A DNA stretch of 64,000 nucleotides, taken from positions 248,001 through 312,000 of the forward strand of contig NZ_JADPKK010000013.1 in NCBI RefSeq assembly GCF_023073915.1, written 5' to 3'. Below, in pieces: positions 34,856 through 43,949 of the stretch. A program made the position numbers and the translations under genes. The notes beneath the pieces are model-generated. The model did not search any database, was not told the DNA's origin, and was given only the letters and a program-made list of their open reading frames with translations. How positions within the stretch are numbered: the first letter of the stretch is position 1; the number at the start of each line of letters is the position of its first letter. The DNA comes from Bradyrhizobium sp. 149. GTDB lineage: Bacteria > Pseudomonadota > Alphaproteobacteria > Rhizobiales > Xanthobacteraceae.

Positions 34856-36752
34856 TTTTCTTCACCGGAGCGGGTTGGTCCTGAACTTGGTCGTGAGGAT
34901 GGTCCTGAAGTTCCTGGCGCAGCACCGGCATCAAGGTCGCGATCTTGCTCTCGCTCGCCCTGCTGTCAGACATCTTGCCGTCAGTAGCGTTGGCTTGCGG
35001 CGGCATGTAGACGAGCGGCAGCTTGACCGTGACGGCGGTGCCTTCGCCGAGCCTGCTTTGTACCGTCAATTCACCGAGATGCAACGCCACGAGGCTCTTC
35101 ACGATCGAAAGTCCGAGGCCGGTGCCTTCGTGACGGCGCTGATAGGTCTTGCCGGCCTGGAAGAACGGTGCGCCGATGCGCTTGAGATCGTCAGGCGCAA
35201 TGCCGATTCCGGTGTCGCTGACGCGCAGCACAAGCTGCGAGCCCGACACCGCGGCTGTTACGGTGACCTGACCGCCGCGCTCGGTGAACTTGACGGCGTT
35301 GGCGACGAGGTTGAGCACGATCTGCTTGAAGGCGCGCGGATCGCCGGTCATCACAGGCAGGTCCTGCGGCGCATCGGTGACGAGGTCGACGCCGTTCTCC
35401 CGCGCCTTCAGCGCCAGCAGATTGCAGCAATGGATCAATGATGCACGCGGCGCGAACGGCTCCGATGCGATCTCGAAATTGCCGGATTCCATCTTGGACA
35501 TGTCCAGGATGCCGTTGACGACCGAGAGCAGATGCTGGCCGGAATCGTTGATGAGCTGGGCGTATTCCCTCCGCTGGGCCGCGCCCAGCATCAAGGTCTG
35601 CTCCTGCGCGATCATCTCGGAGAAGCCGATGATGGCGTTGAGCGGCGTGCGCAGCTCATGGCTCATGGTGGCGAGGAAGCGCGTCTTGGCGGCGTCGGCC
35701 GCCTCGGCGGCGTCGCGGGCCTGATCGAGCGCCAGCTCTCCGAGCTTGCGGTCGGTGACATCACGCATCACGGCGACGACATCGGCCTCGCGCGTGGCGT
35801 CACCTCCCATATCCTGATCGAGCGGGCGGCAGCGCATCTCGACCCAGATGAAATCAACCTGGCCACGCTCCGAGCCGACACGCTCCCGGCGCAACCGGAA
35901 CTCGACGCTGCGCACGTCGCCGCGCGCGGCATCGGACAGCGCCGTCAGATACGCCGGGCGATCGGCGACGTGGACGCGATCAAACAGGCCGTGGCCGAGC
36001 AGCTGCGCGACGGGCATGCCGAGCATGGCTTCCACCGCCGGCGAAATGAACTGCACCGCGCCGTTGCGCTGATGCCGCGAGATGACATCGCTCATGTTTC
36101 GCGCCAGGAGGCGGTAACGCTCTTCCTCACGCAGCAGCAGCGCAACGCTGGTGCGCGCGAGCGATTCCGCGCCGAAGGCGAGGCCCGCGGCATAGAGCGT
36201 TGCCGATGCGACGCCGAACGCCATCAGCACGCCGCGTTCCGCGGCGCTGGTATCGGCAATCGGCAGCCAGCCCAGCTGGCTGACGAGGATCAGAATGCCG
36301 GCGCAGGAGAGTGCGAGCAGCGAGGCGAAGGCCGCGACGCGGCGCGAGGCCGACAGCGCAGCTTCGAGGGGAACCACGACCAACCAGATCGCGGCGAATG
36401 ATTCGATGCCGCCGGTCGTAACAGCAACCGCCATAATCAGGCCCGCGAGCGCCAGTGACGACAGCACATGCGCGCCTTCGTAACGTCCGGTGCGCGACAG
36501 GAACCAGGACAGCAGGATGGGCGCGATCAGCCAGGCGAAGGCGGCGACCTCGATCGCGCTCGGCGCGCCGCGCATGGCGAGATAGACCGGGAATGCGGCA
36601 AAGGCGGCCAGGCTGCCGAGCAGCCGCGGGGCCATGAAGGCACGATGGCGCGCTCGCGTCAGCGCGTCGTAACGCGCGGAGGGATGCAGCAGCGCATCGA
36701 GACAATCGCGGATGATACTCAAAACTGTCACGGGTCTCGCGCTTCGGCTCAC
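34848..36752 (-). CDS. Membrane PAS-domain sensor histidine kinase (DivJ/PleC-like arrangement)
   Basis: 634 residues: about six membrane helices (residues 40-205), a PAS domain (ARNMSDVISRHQRNGAVQFI, about 215-335), HisKA with phospho-accepting His365 (MSHELRTPLNAIIGFSEMI) and an HATPase with N box (LNLVANAVKF), DTGIGIAP and GTGLGLSIVKS. All kinase motifs are intact. The layout resembles alphaproteobacterial cell-cycle kinases such as DivJ, but the identity is not proven. No response regulator is adjacent. The start is GTG, and another in-frame GTG lies seven codons on. Confidence 0.85.
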   Translation of the reverse strand: MSRSARPVTVLSIIRDCLDALLHPSARYDALTRARHRAFMAPRLLGSLAAFAAFPVYLAMRGAPSAIEVAAFAWLIAPILLSWFLSRTGRYEGAHVLSSLALAGLIMAVAVTTGGIESFAAIWLVVVPLEAALSASRRVAAFASLLALSCAGILILVSQLGWLPIADTSAAERGVLMAFGVASATLYAAGLAFGAESLARTSVALLLREEERYRLLARNMSDVISRHQRNGAVQFISPAVEAMLGMPVAQLLGHGLFDRVHVADRPAYLTALSDAARGDVRSVEFRLRRERVGSERGQVDFIWVEMRCRPLDQDMGGDATREADVVAVMRDVTDRKLGELALDQARDAAEAADAAKTRFLATMSHELRTPLNAIIGFSEMIAQEQTLMLGAAQRREYAQLINDSGQHLLSVVNGILDMSKMESGNFEIASEPFAPRASLIHCCNLLALKARENGVDLVTDAPQDLPVMTGDPRAFKQIVLNLVANAVKFTERGGQVTVTAAVSGSQLVLRVSDTGIGIAPDDLKRIGAPFFQAGKTYQRRHEGTGLGLSIVKSLVALHLGELTVQSRLGEGTAVTVKLPLVYMPPQANATDGKMSDSRASESKIATLMPVLRQELQDHPHDQVQDQPAPVKKSA

Positions 36753-37136
36753 TCGTCGAGAAGACGCGCCGGAACGCCTCCTTATCGTTGAGCCACCGTG
36801 TCAGAGCGACCTTAAACGAGTGCTAAGGCGATGCAGCCTGCCGCCGGACACGGTGTCATCGCGGAGACTTTTAAGCGATTTGACGACGTCATCGGCGAGG
36901 ATGGTGAACACAAGGTTTCACCGCGATCCGCATGGTTTCGAAATGGTGGATGGGCGTGCCGGCAGAAACACGGGCGTGGACGTCAATCAAAAATTTACGA
37001 GACCGCCAATTGCGAAGATTTTTGGGTCAATTTTCCGCGAATTAAGCGGAAGGCAATCACTTGCGATTTATCGAGAGTTGCTAGGTCCGACATCCGCGGA
37101 GATCGCCGCGGCGGGATCTAACATACAGGTCGCAAG
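36753..37136. other. Intergenic region upstream of histidine kinase and DUF5330 genes
   Basis: 384 bases with no convincing gene. It has a lower GC content than its surroundings near 36970-37080. TTAAACGAGTGCTAA at 36812-36826 is a one-mismatch CtrA-like box about 60 bases from the kinase start. It must carry the promoters for both divergent genes. Confidence 0.4.
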
Positions 37137-37562
37137 ATGCGCTTTCTGCTTCGCATCACATTCTGGCTCGGGCTGGTGCTGGTGCTCCTGCCGCGGGACA
37201 AGACGCCCGAATCGGACAAGCTGCCGCAGATCGGCGCCGCCGACGCGGTGCAGGCTGCGACCGCGGCCGTCTCCGACGTGACCCAGTTCTGCAAGCGCCA
37301 GCCCGCGGCCTGCGAGGTCGGCGGACAGGCCGCGACCATCATCGGCCAACGCGCGCAGGATGGCGCGCGCAAGATCTACCAGATCATCAACGACAAGAAA
37401 GAGCAGCTCGAGAAGCCCGACAAGAAGGCGCCCGACCACACCGGCTCGATCGCGCTGGCCGGCGAAGGCGACACCGCAACGAGTGAGGCGCCGCGCGACA
37501 CCCTGTCCCAGGACGACCTCGCGCTGGAATGGCGCGGCCCGGCGCCGGCGCCAGCGAATTAG
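37137..37562 (+). CDS. DUF5330-type small exported protein
   Basis: 141 residues: an N-terminal membrane or signal segment (MRFLLRITFWLGLVLVLLP) and a short conserved region with two cysteines (VTQFCKRQPAACEVGGQAAT) followed by a helix (GARKIYQIINDKKEQLEK). The C-terminal third is disordered. It matches the rhizobial DUF5330 pattern; no function is known. SufE starts 66 bases downstream. Confidence 0.72.
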   Translation: MRFLLRITFWLGLVLVLLPRDKTPESDKLPQIGAADAVQAATAAVSDVTQFCKRQPAACEVGGQAATIIGQRAQDGARKIYQIINDKKEQLEKPDKKAPDHTGSIALAGEGDTATSEAPRDTLSQDDLALEWRGPAPAPAN

Positions 37563-37628
37563 CCCCAAACCCTATCGATTTCACGGCCTTGCGTCCCTAT
37601 ATTGGCCTGAACGGGAACACGGGCCAGC

Positions 37629-38060
37629 ATGACGACGATCGACGAAATCAGGGACAATTTCGAGCTTCTGGACGAATGGGACGACCGCTACCGGTACGTC
37701 ATCGAGCTCGGCCGCACCCTGGAACCAATGTCCGAGGCTGAGCATTCGGCCGAGAACAAGGTGAATGGCTGTGTCAGCCAGGTCTGGCTTCAGAAGCTCA
37801 TCGATCATCGCGATGGCGGCGCGCCGATCCTGAAATATCGCGGTGACAGTGACGCCCACATCGTGCGCGGCCTGGTGGCGATCGTGCTGTCGCTTTACTC
37901 CGGCCGTACGCCGCAGGAGATTCTTGCGACTGACGCCATTGCCGTGTTCGACGAGTTCGGCTTTCGCGATCATCTGACGCCGCAGCGCTCCAACGGCCTG
38001 CGCTCGATGGTCGAGCGTATCAAGACCGACGCGAAAGAAGCCCTCGCGGAAGCTTCCTGA
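37629..38060 (+). CDS. sufE: SufE family sulfur acceptor
   Basis: 143 residues. SufE accepts persulfide sulfur from the SufS cysteine desulfurase and passes it to the SufBCD scaffold for Fe-S assembly. The acceptor cysteine lies in NKVNGCVSQVW, followed by the conserved IVRGLVAIVLSLYSGRTPQE and the FGFRDHLTPQRSNGL end. Length is standard. It is a lone sufE; the rest of the suf operon is elsewhere, which is common in alphaproteobacteria. Confidence 0.93.
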   Translation: MTTIDEIRDNFELLDEWDDRYRYVIELGRTLEPMSEAEHSAENKVNGCVSQVWLQKLIDHRDGGAPILKYRGDSDAHIVRGLVAIVLSLYSGRTPQEILATDAIAVFDEFGFRDHLTPQRSNGLRSMVERIKTDAKEALAEAS

Positions 38061-38064
38061 GAAG

Positions 38065-38481
38065 CTACTTCCGCTTCCGCTGCTGCTGTCCCAGTCCCAT
38101 CTGCTTGGCAAGCTGCGAGCGGGCCACCGCATAGTTCGGCGCGACCATGGGATAGTCGGCCGGCAGGCCCCATTTCTCGCGGTATTGCTCCGGTGTCATG
38201 TTGTACTGGGTGCGCAGATGGCGCTTCAGCGACTTGAAGCGCTTGCCGTCTTCCAGACAGACCAGATAATCGGGCGCGATCGACTTCTTCGGCGAGACCG
38301 CCGGCTTCGCCGGCTCGAGCTGGGCTGTCTCGGTACGACCTGACGAAACGCGCACCAGGGCGCCATGCACCTGGCTGATCAGGTTCGGAATCTCAGCCGC
38401 AGGCGTCGGATTGTTGCTGAGATAGGCCGACACGATGCTCGCCGTCAGCTCAATGAAATTCTTAGCCCCGGCATCCGACAT
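38065..38481 (-). CDS. MucR/Ros family regulator with incomplete zinc ligands
   Basis: 138 residues: N-terminal oligomerisation helices (ELTASIVSAYLSNNPTPAAE) and a C-terminal Ros-type finger (CLEDGKRFKSLKRHLRTQYN, then MTPEQYREKWGL). MucR proteins bind AT-rich DNA and repress exopolysaccharide, motility and cell-cycle genes. Against Ros (Cys, Cys, His, His) the ligands here read Cys, Asp, His and Gln/Tyr, so at least one histidine is lost. Zinc-less Ros-like proteins that still fold are known from Mesorhizobium. Convergent with sufE, four bases apart. Confidence 0.9.
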   Translation of the reverse strand: MSDAGAKNFIELTASIVSAYLSNNPTPAAEIPNLISQVHGALVRVSSGRTETAQLEPAKPAVSPKKSIAPDYLVCLEDGKRFKSLKRHLRTQYNMTPEQYREKWGLPADYPMVAPNYAVARSQLAKQMGLGQQQRKRK

Positions 38482-38653
38482 CGGCCCGACCTTTCTCCAC
38501 CTTGTGTCTCACGCATTGACGACGCCAAAGTATTGCGTGTCAACAATACGTTCGGCTGAAATGGGAGGACTGACGAGCATGGGTGATTTACTGACAAAGC
38601 GACGAGAACGCGGGCGCTTTACTTGCCTGCGCCAGACTTGCGTGCGCCAGGTC

Positions 38654-39514
38654 TCAGCCCCCCCGCTGCTCGAGATGGGCGCGCAGCTCGTCGATCGAGG
38701 CAAAGCGCATCATGCCCTCGGGCATCTGCGCTTCGATCGAACCGTCTGAATAGAGCGAATAGGCCATTCCGTCGACGATGCCGGATTTGAGCACGGTCAC
38801 GGGCGCCTGCTCGGCCGCTGGCGCCGACTCGGGTGCAGGCGGCGGGGCAGCCTCAGCGAAGGTCGACGGCGACCGAGGCGGCGGGCGCCGCGAGGCGGCC
38901 GGCGGCTCCGGGGGCCTCATACGATCCGGCTTCGGCCAGGCGTCGTCAAAGCTCGCAGGCGGACTCTCAGGAGCGGCAGGCTCCGCGGGCTCTTCATGGG
39001 GCTGCGGCGGCAAGCCGTCGGTCGTCTTCGCCTCCGCGCGCTCGCGCTCCTTGCGCGACGTCGAGGCGAACATCAGGTTGCGCCGGCGCGGCGGTTCCGG
39101 AGCCTCAGGCGGGGTCGGAACCTCCGGCTCCGGCGGCGGCTCGATGCGCGGACGCTCGCGTGCGGCGGCTTCGTTCTGCCACGGCGGCGGCCCTGCGCCC
39201 GGCAATGGCGGCGCCGGCTCGATCTTCGCTGCGCCCGCCGGTTCAGGCGTACCAGGCATCCCCAGGCCCGGCAGGACGGGCCTGATCCGAACCTCGGACG
39301 ATGCGATCGATCCAGCCAGCCGACGGGCAATGCCCTTCAGTTCCGCGACGACGACATAGAGGCCGGCCAGTAACATTCCGGAGCAGACGCCGATGGTACC
39401 GGAGATTATGAGGGTGCTGCCGAGACTGAACTCCCTGACTGTGAAGCCAAAAAGGATCGCAAGGAGGCCCGCCACCGCGGCGAATATCCCAGCGATCAAC
39501 AATGCCAAGGTCAT
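38654..39514 (-). CDS. Two-helix membrane protein with long proline-rich tail
   Basis: 286 residues from ATG 39514: two membrane helices (MTLALLIAGIFAAVAGLLAI and STLIISGTIGVCSGMLLAGL) then about 160 residues rich in Pro, Glu and Ala. A short folded end follows (GIVDGMAYSLYSDGSIEAQM, then FASIDELRAHLE), like the C-terminal patch seen in several rhizobial membrane proteins. Both ends of the tail would lie on one face of the membrane. Function unknown. Confidence 0.72.
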   Translation of the reverse strand: MTLALLIAGIFAAVAGLLAILFGFTVREFSLGSTLIISGTIGVCSGMLLAGLYVVVAELKGIARRLAGSIASSEVRIRPVLPGLGMPGTPEPAGAAKIEPAPPLPGAGPPPWQNEAAARERPRIEPPPEPEVPTPPEAPEPPRRRNLMFASTSRKERERAEAKTTDGLPPQPHEEPAEPAAPESPPASFDDAWPKPDRMRPPEPPAASRRPPPRSPSTFAEAAPPPAPESAPAAEQAPVTVLKSGIVDGMAYSLYSDGSIEAQMPEGMMRFASIDELRAHLEQRGG

Positions 39515-39827
39515 CGAACTCACCCCCGGCCGCGCATCCACACGCGACACCCGTTACGCCACGATACCGTCATACTGTGTTCCCCGCCAACGGCGAATTA
39601 TGGGCAGCGTTCCTAAAGGGAAGGAAATCAGGGACTTATTCACATTCCCTTCAGCTACGGCTCGCTACTTCTAGACTGCTCTCAAGTTGGTGGAATTTGC
39701 TGCGTCGCATCAGGAATTTAGCCATAATGCCCAATTACTTGGTAATGGAACTGCGCTATAGGGATTCCGGGGAAGCGGCCCGCGCGCGCCAGCAGGGCCA
39801 AGAGGGGATTCCGGGTCACCAATAGCC
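39515..39827. other. Intergenic region before the glycosyltransferase gene
   Basis: 313 bases between divergent genes, noticeably AT-richer than its surroundings (39640-39770). No reading frame, hairpin or clear promoter is convincing; MucR-type regulators favour such AT-rich tracts, but no site can be named. Confidence 0.4.
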
Positions 39828-41477
39828 ATGACAGCCATCACGACTTCGCCGATCGACACGCCTCTGCGGCGCTCGGTTGAACGGACTTGCGACGATCTCG
39901 CCATGCTGGTGCTGGCTGCGGTCGCTGTCGTTGCAGGCTTGACCTTCCGCGACTACGGGCTCGGCTGGGACGACTACACCCACGCTGAATATGCCGACCT
40001 GCTGCTGCGCATGTTCGGTTCCGGCTTCAAGGACACCGCGGCACTCTCCTTCGCCAATCTGTATATGTATGGTGGCGGCTTCGACATGGTCGCGGCCCTC
40101 CTGCACAGGGTGATTCCGCTCGAGCTGTTCGAGACACGCCGTCTGGTCGGCGCCGTCGTCGGCGTGATCGGACTTGCGGTGACGTGGCGGCTCGGTCGCC
40201 GTATCGGTGGCCCCCTTGCGGGACTCGCCTCACTCTTGCTGCTCGCGCTCTGCCCGATCTTCTACGGCCACATGTTCATGAACCCGAAGGATGCGCCCTT
40301 CGCGGTGGCCATGATCATCCTGATGCTGGGTCTCGTCCGCCTCGCCGAGGAATATCCGCAGCCTTCGCCGCGCACGATCCTCATCGTCGGCCTTGGTGCC
40401 GGCCTCTCGCTCGGCACCCGGATCCTCGGCGGCCTTGCGCTGGTCTACGCCGTGATCGGCTTCACGCCGCTGTTGCTGGAGGAGCTGCGCAGCGAGGGCC
40501 TGCGCGAGTCGGTCCGCCGCTTCGCTCATGTCGTGTACGTGCTGCTGCCCGGCCTTGTGCTCGGCTACCTCGTGATGGGGCTGATCTGGCCGTGGTCGAT
40601 CATGGAGCCCGGCAATCCCTTCGAGGCGCTGACCTACTTCTCGCACTTCTTCGAGAAGCCCTGGAAGGAGATGTTCGACGGCGCAATCGTATCCGTGCCC
40701 GACATGCCCTGGTCCTATCTGCCGACGCTGTTCGCGCTTCAGTTGCCCGAGGTGATGCTGGTGCTGATGTTCGGCGCCGTGATCGGCACCTTCGCACTGC
40801 TGCCGCGCCGCGAGGTTCCGGCCCGCCGCAAGACCATCCTGCTGATGCTCACGCTCGCCGCGACGCTGCCGCTCGTGATCGCGATGGTGAAGCGGCCGGC
40901 GCTGTACAACGGCATCCGCCATTTCGTCTTCGTGATCCCGCCGATGGCGGTGCTCGGCGGCGTCGCCTTTGCCCGGGCCATGGAGCGCCTGCGAGCCAAT
41001 CACCGCACCTGGCAGCCGGTCGTGCTCGCCACCTTCTGCTTTGGCCTGGCGCTCTCGCTCGCCGAGATGATCCGGCTGCATCCCTATCAATACACGCATT
41101 TCAACCACATCGCCGGCACCGTGCGCGGCGCCGACGACCGCTTCATGCTGGATTATTGGGGCCTGGCGCTGAAGCAGGCCTCCGACGAATTGCGCGAGCA
41201 GCTGGTCGAACGCCAGGAAGTCCCGCCGCGTAACCGCAAATGGAAGGTCGCCGTGTGCGGTCCGCAGCGTCCTGCCCAGGTCGCGCTCGGCCCCGACTTC
41301 ACCATCGGCTGGGACTCCAATGCCGCCGATTTCGCCATGACGCTCGGTGAGTTCTACTGCAAGGGCCTCACCGCGCCCGTGCTGGTTGAGATCAAGCGCG
41401 ACGACGTGGTGTTCGCCCGTGTCTACGACATCCGTGGCAGCAGCATTTCCAGCCTGCTCTCGATCCCGGCGCCGTAA
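39828..41477 (+). CDS. Polytopic glycosyltransferase, GT39/ArnT-like
   Basis: 549 residues with about ten membrane helices. The first periplasmic loop has the Asp pair expected of GT-C enzymes that use polyprenyl-phosphate sugars (GLGWDDYTHAEYADLLLRMF). Later helices include LAGLASLLLLALCPIFYGHM followed by MNPKDAPFAVAM, a pattern common to this family. A soluble C-terminal domain of about 150 residues follows. It would transfer a sugar to a lipid or protein on the periplasmic side. Donor and acceptor unknown. Confidence 0.78.
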   Translation: MTAITTSPIDTPLRRSVERTCDDLAMLVLAAVAVVAGLTFRDYGLGWDDYTHAEYADLLLRMFGSGFKDTAALSFANLYMYGGGFDMVAALLHRVIPLELFETRRLVGAVVGVIGLAVTWRLGRRIGGPLAGLASLLLLALCPIFYGHMFMNPKDAPFAVAMIILMLGLVRLAEEYPQPSPRTILIVGLGAGLSLGTRILGGLALVYAVIGFTPLLLEELRSEGLRESVRRFAHVVYVLLPGLVLGYLVMGLIWPWSIMEPGNPFEALTYFSHFFEKPWKEMFDGAIVSVPDMPWSYLPTLFALQLPEVMLVLMFGAVIGTFALLPRREVPARRKTILLMLTLAATLPLVIAMVKRPALYNGIRHFVFVIPPMAVLGGVAFARAMERLRANHRTWQPVVLATFCFGLALSLAEMIRLHPYQYTHFNHIAGTVRGADDRFMLDYWGLALKQASDELREQLVERQEVPPRNRKWKVAVCGPQRPAQVALGPDFTIGWDSNAADFAMTLGEFYCKGLTAPVLVEIKRDDVVFARVYDIRGSSISSLLSIPAP

Positions 41478-41589
41478 TAATTTTCTCCATGCGGGCAACG
41501 CTTGACTGCCGCGCTTTCAGCGCCTTGCCGCCGGCCAGCACCGAGACTACGCTCCCTCCCCGCAACAACGATGTTCGGAGAGATCAGCC

Positions 41590-42369
41590 ATGTCGCCAGC
41601 GGAAGCGCGCCTGAAGGAAGTGCCGTCGAACATGACGGAGGCCGAATGGCAGCAACGGGTCAATCTCGCCGCCTGCTATCGCCTGGTCTCGCTCTACGGC
41701 TGGGACGATTTGGTCGACACCCACATCTCGGCGCGCGTGCCCGGCCCCGACCACCATTTCCTCATCAACCCCTACGGGCTAATGTTCGACGAGATCACGG
41801 CTTCGAGCCTCGTCAAGGTCGATCTGCACGGCAACCAGCTCTCCGAGAGCGAGTACAGCATCAATCCCGCCGGCTTCACCATCCACTCGGCGATCCACGA
41901 GGTGCGCGAGGACGCGATCTGCGTGCTGCATCTCCACACCCTCGACGGCACCGCGGTGTCGAGCAGCGCCGAAGGCCTGCTGCCACTGAACCAGACCGCC
42001 CAGCTCGTCACCCACGACCTCGCCTATCACGACTATGAAGGCATCGCGCTCGACCACGACGAGCGGCCGCGGCTCCAGAAGGATCTCGGCGACCACAACC
42101 ACATGCTGCTGCGCAACCACGGTACGCTGACGGTAGGCCGCTCGGTCGCCTCGGCGTTCGAGCGCATGTATCATCTCGAGCGCGCCTGCTCGATGCAGGT
42201 GCGTACCCGCGCGCTGGGCACGCCGGTCTACCCGGTGGACGACGTCGCGATCGACAAGAACACCGAGCTGCTCGCCAACCGCGACCGCGCCGAGCTGCGC
42301 GCCACCAACCTCGTGTGGCCGCCGCTGCTGCGTAAGCTCGACCGCGAGCTGCCGGGGTACCGGTCTTGA
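41590..42369 (+). CDS. Class II aldolase/adducin family protein
   Basis: 259 residues of the class II aldolase/adducin fold. Metal ligands are visible as the HLHTLDGTA pair and the later LLRNHGTLTVG. SYNC-like small-molecule binding is suggested by DDLVDTHISARVPG and INPYGLMFDEIT. Family members are sugar-phosphate aldolases or epimerases, but many bacterial adducin-like ones have no known substrate, and the catalytic Glu is not obvious here. Single gene ended by the terminator at 42427-42454. Confidence 0.87.
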   Translation: MSPAEARLKEVPSNMTEAEWQQRVNLAACYRLVSLYGWDDLVDTHISARVPGPDHHFLINPYGLMFDEITASSLVKVDLHGNQLSESEYSINPAGFTIHSAIHEVREDAICVLHLHTLDGTAVSSSAEGLLPLNQTAQLVTHDLAYHDYEGIALDHDERPRLQKDLGDHNHMLLRNHGTLTVGRSVASAFERMYHLERACSMQVRTRALGTPVYPVDDVAIDKNTELLANRDRAELRATNLVWPPLLRKLDRELPGYRS

Positions 42370-42426
42370 ATTTTCGGGATTTTGGTGTAGGGTAGCGGTC
42401 AACTAGCCTCTACGCCTTTTGGAATG

Positions 42427-42454
42427 AAACGCCGCCCAATTCCGGGCGGCGTTT
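42427..42454. terminator. Bidirectional Rho-independent terminator
   Basis: AAACGCCGCCC (42427-42437), a six-base loop and GGGCGGCGTTT (42444-42454) form an 11-base stem with T and A runs on either side. It lies between the convergent aldolase and M20 peptidase genes and can stop both. Confidence 0.88.
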
Positions 42455-42509
42455 TTATTGGTGCGGCGGACTCTCCGCTCGGCAATGACGAGGATAGAGT
42501 TTTCGCGAC

Positions 42510-43904
42510 CTACTTCACCTCCGCCAGCGCCGCGAGGATGCGGGCCCAGGAGCGGATGCCTTTCTGGAAGCTGCGGAGGTCATACTTCTCGTTCGGGGAG
42601 TGGATGTTGTCATCGTCGAGGCCGAAACCCACGAGCAGCGAGTCGAGCCCCAGCGTGCGCTTGAAGTCGGCGACGATCGGGATCGAGGCGCCCGATCCCA
42701 TCAGCACGGTCTCCTTGCCCCATTCCTCGGTCAGCGCGGTCTTGGCCGCGGCGAGCGGCTTCATGTTCCAGTCGAGCGCAATCGCGGGCCCGGCGGAATG
42801 GTCGCCGAATTCGACTTTGCAATCTCCCGGAATCCGCGCTGACACATACTCGCGGAAAGCCTTGCGGACATTCGCGGGATCCTGGCCTTCGACCAATCGG
42901 AACGACACCTTTGCCGACGCGTGCGACGGGATCACCGTCTTGGAGCCCTCACCGATATACCCGCCCCAGATGCCGTTGACGTCGCAGGTCGGACGCGTGG
43001 AAGCCTGCTCGACCAGGAGCCGGCCCTTCTCGCCGGCCGGTATCGACAGCCCGACTGGCTTGAGGAACGTCTCCGGCGTGAAGTCCAGCTTCTTCCACTG
43101 CGTCAGAATATCCGGCGGTGCATCCTTCACGCCGTCATAGAAGCCGGGAATGGTGATGCGATTGTCGTCGTCGAACAGCCCGCCGAGAATCTTGGTCAGC
43201 ACCCGGATCGGGTTCATCGCGGTGCCGCCGAACACGCCTGAATGCAGGTCACGATTAGCGGCGGTGATCTTCAGCTCTTCATAGAGAAGGCCGCGCAGCG
43301 AGGTCGTGATTGCCGGCGTGTCGCGGTCCCACATGCCGGTGTCGCACACCAGCACGTAATCGGCGCTGAACTCGGCCTTGTTGGCTTCGATGAAGGGCAC
43401 GAAGTTCTTCGAGCCGACCTCTTCCTCGCCTTCGATCAGGAAAGTGATGTCAATCGGCAGTGAGCCCGTCACCTTCTTCCAGGCGCGGCAGGCCTCGACG
43501 AAGGTCATGACCTGGCCCTTGTCGTCTTCGGCGCCGCGCGCCACGATGATCTTGCGGCCGTCGGCATGGTCGGTGACCACGGGTTCGAACGGCGGACGGT
43601 GCCAGAGATCGAGCGGATCGACGGGCTGCACGTCGTAGTGACCGTAGAACAGCACATGCGGCCGGCCGCCCCCGACGCTCTTGCCGACGACCGCGGGATG
43701 GCCGGCGGTCGGCCTCACTTCAGTCGCAACGCCGAGACTCGCGATGTCCTTGGCAAGATGCTCGGCCGCCATCTTGCAATCGGCCGCGAAGACCGGATCG
43801 GCGGAGATCGACTTGATCCGCAACAGCGAGAACAGACGCTCCAGGCTGTTATCGAAATCCTTGTCGATGTAGTCGAGCACGGATTGAAGCTGTGCATTGG
43901 CCAT
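42510..43904 (-). CDS. M20 family metallopeptidase (dipeptidase)
   Basis: 464 residues from ATG 43904, chosen for its AGGGAAC site. A cytoplasmic di-zinc peptidase: YGHYDVQP (His/Asp), ARGAEDDKGQ (bridging Asp), LIEGEEEVGS (general-base Glu pair), VCDTGMW (Asp) and IHSPNEKYDL (C-terminal His). The dimerisation domain has SLRGLLYEELKITAANRDLH. It resembles carnosinase-type and ArgE/DapE relatives that cleave short peptides; exact substrate unknown. Confidence 0.9.
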   Translation of the reverse strand: MANAQLQSVLDYIDKDFDNSLERLFSLLRIKSISADPVFAADCKMAAEHLAKDIASLGVATEVRPTAGHPAVVGKSVGGGRPHVLFYGHYDVQPVDPLDLWHRPPFEPVVTDHADGRKIIVARGAEDDKGQVMTFVEACRAWKKVTGSLPIDITFLIEGEEEVGSKNFVPFIEANKAEFSADYVLVCDTGMWDRDTPAITTSLRGLLYEELKITAANRDLHSGVFGGTAMNPIRVLTKILGGLFDDDNRITIPGFYDGVKDAPPDILTQWKKLDFTPETFLKPVGLSIPAGEKGRLLVEQASTRPTCDVNGIWGGYIGEGSKTVIPSHASAKVSFRLVEGQDPANVRKAFREYVSARIPGDCKVEFGDHSAGPAIALDWNMKPLAAAKTALTEEWGKETVLMGSGASIPIVADFKRTLGLDSLLVGFGLDDDNIHSPNEKYDLRSFQKGIRSWARILAALAEVK

Positions 43905-43949
43905 GGTCGTGTTCCCTACTTTCATGTCTGAAGAAATCGGGTCTCAAGA

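Noticed and set aside
36753..37136. Reading frames in the region before DUF5330
   Set aside because: They overlap each other on one strand, are basic and repetitive, and lack ribosome sites.
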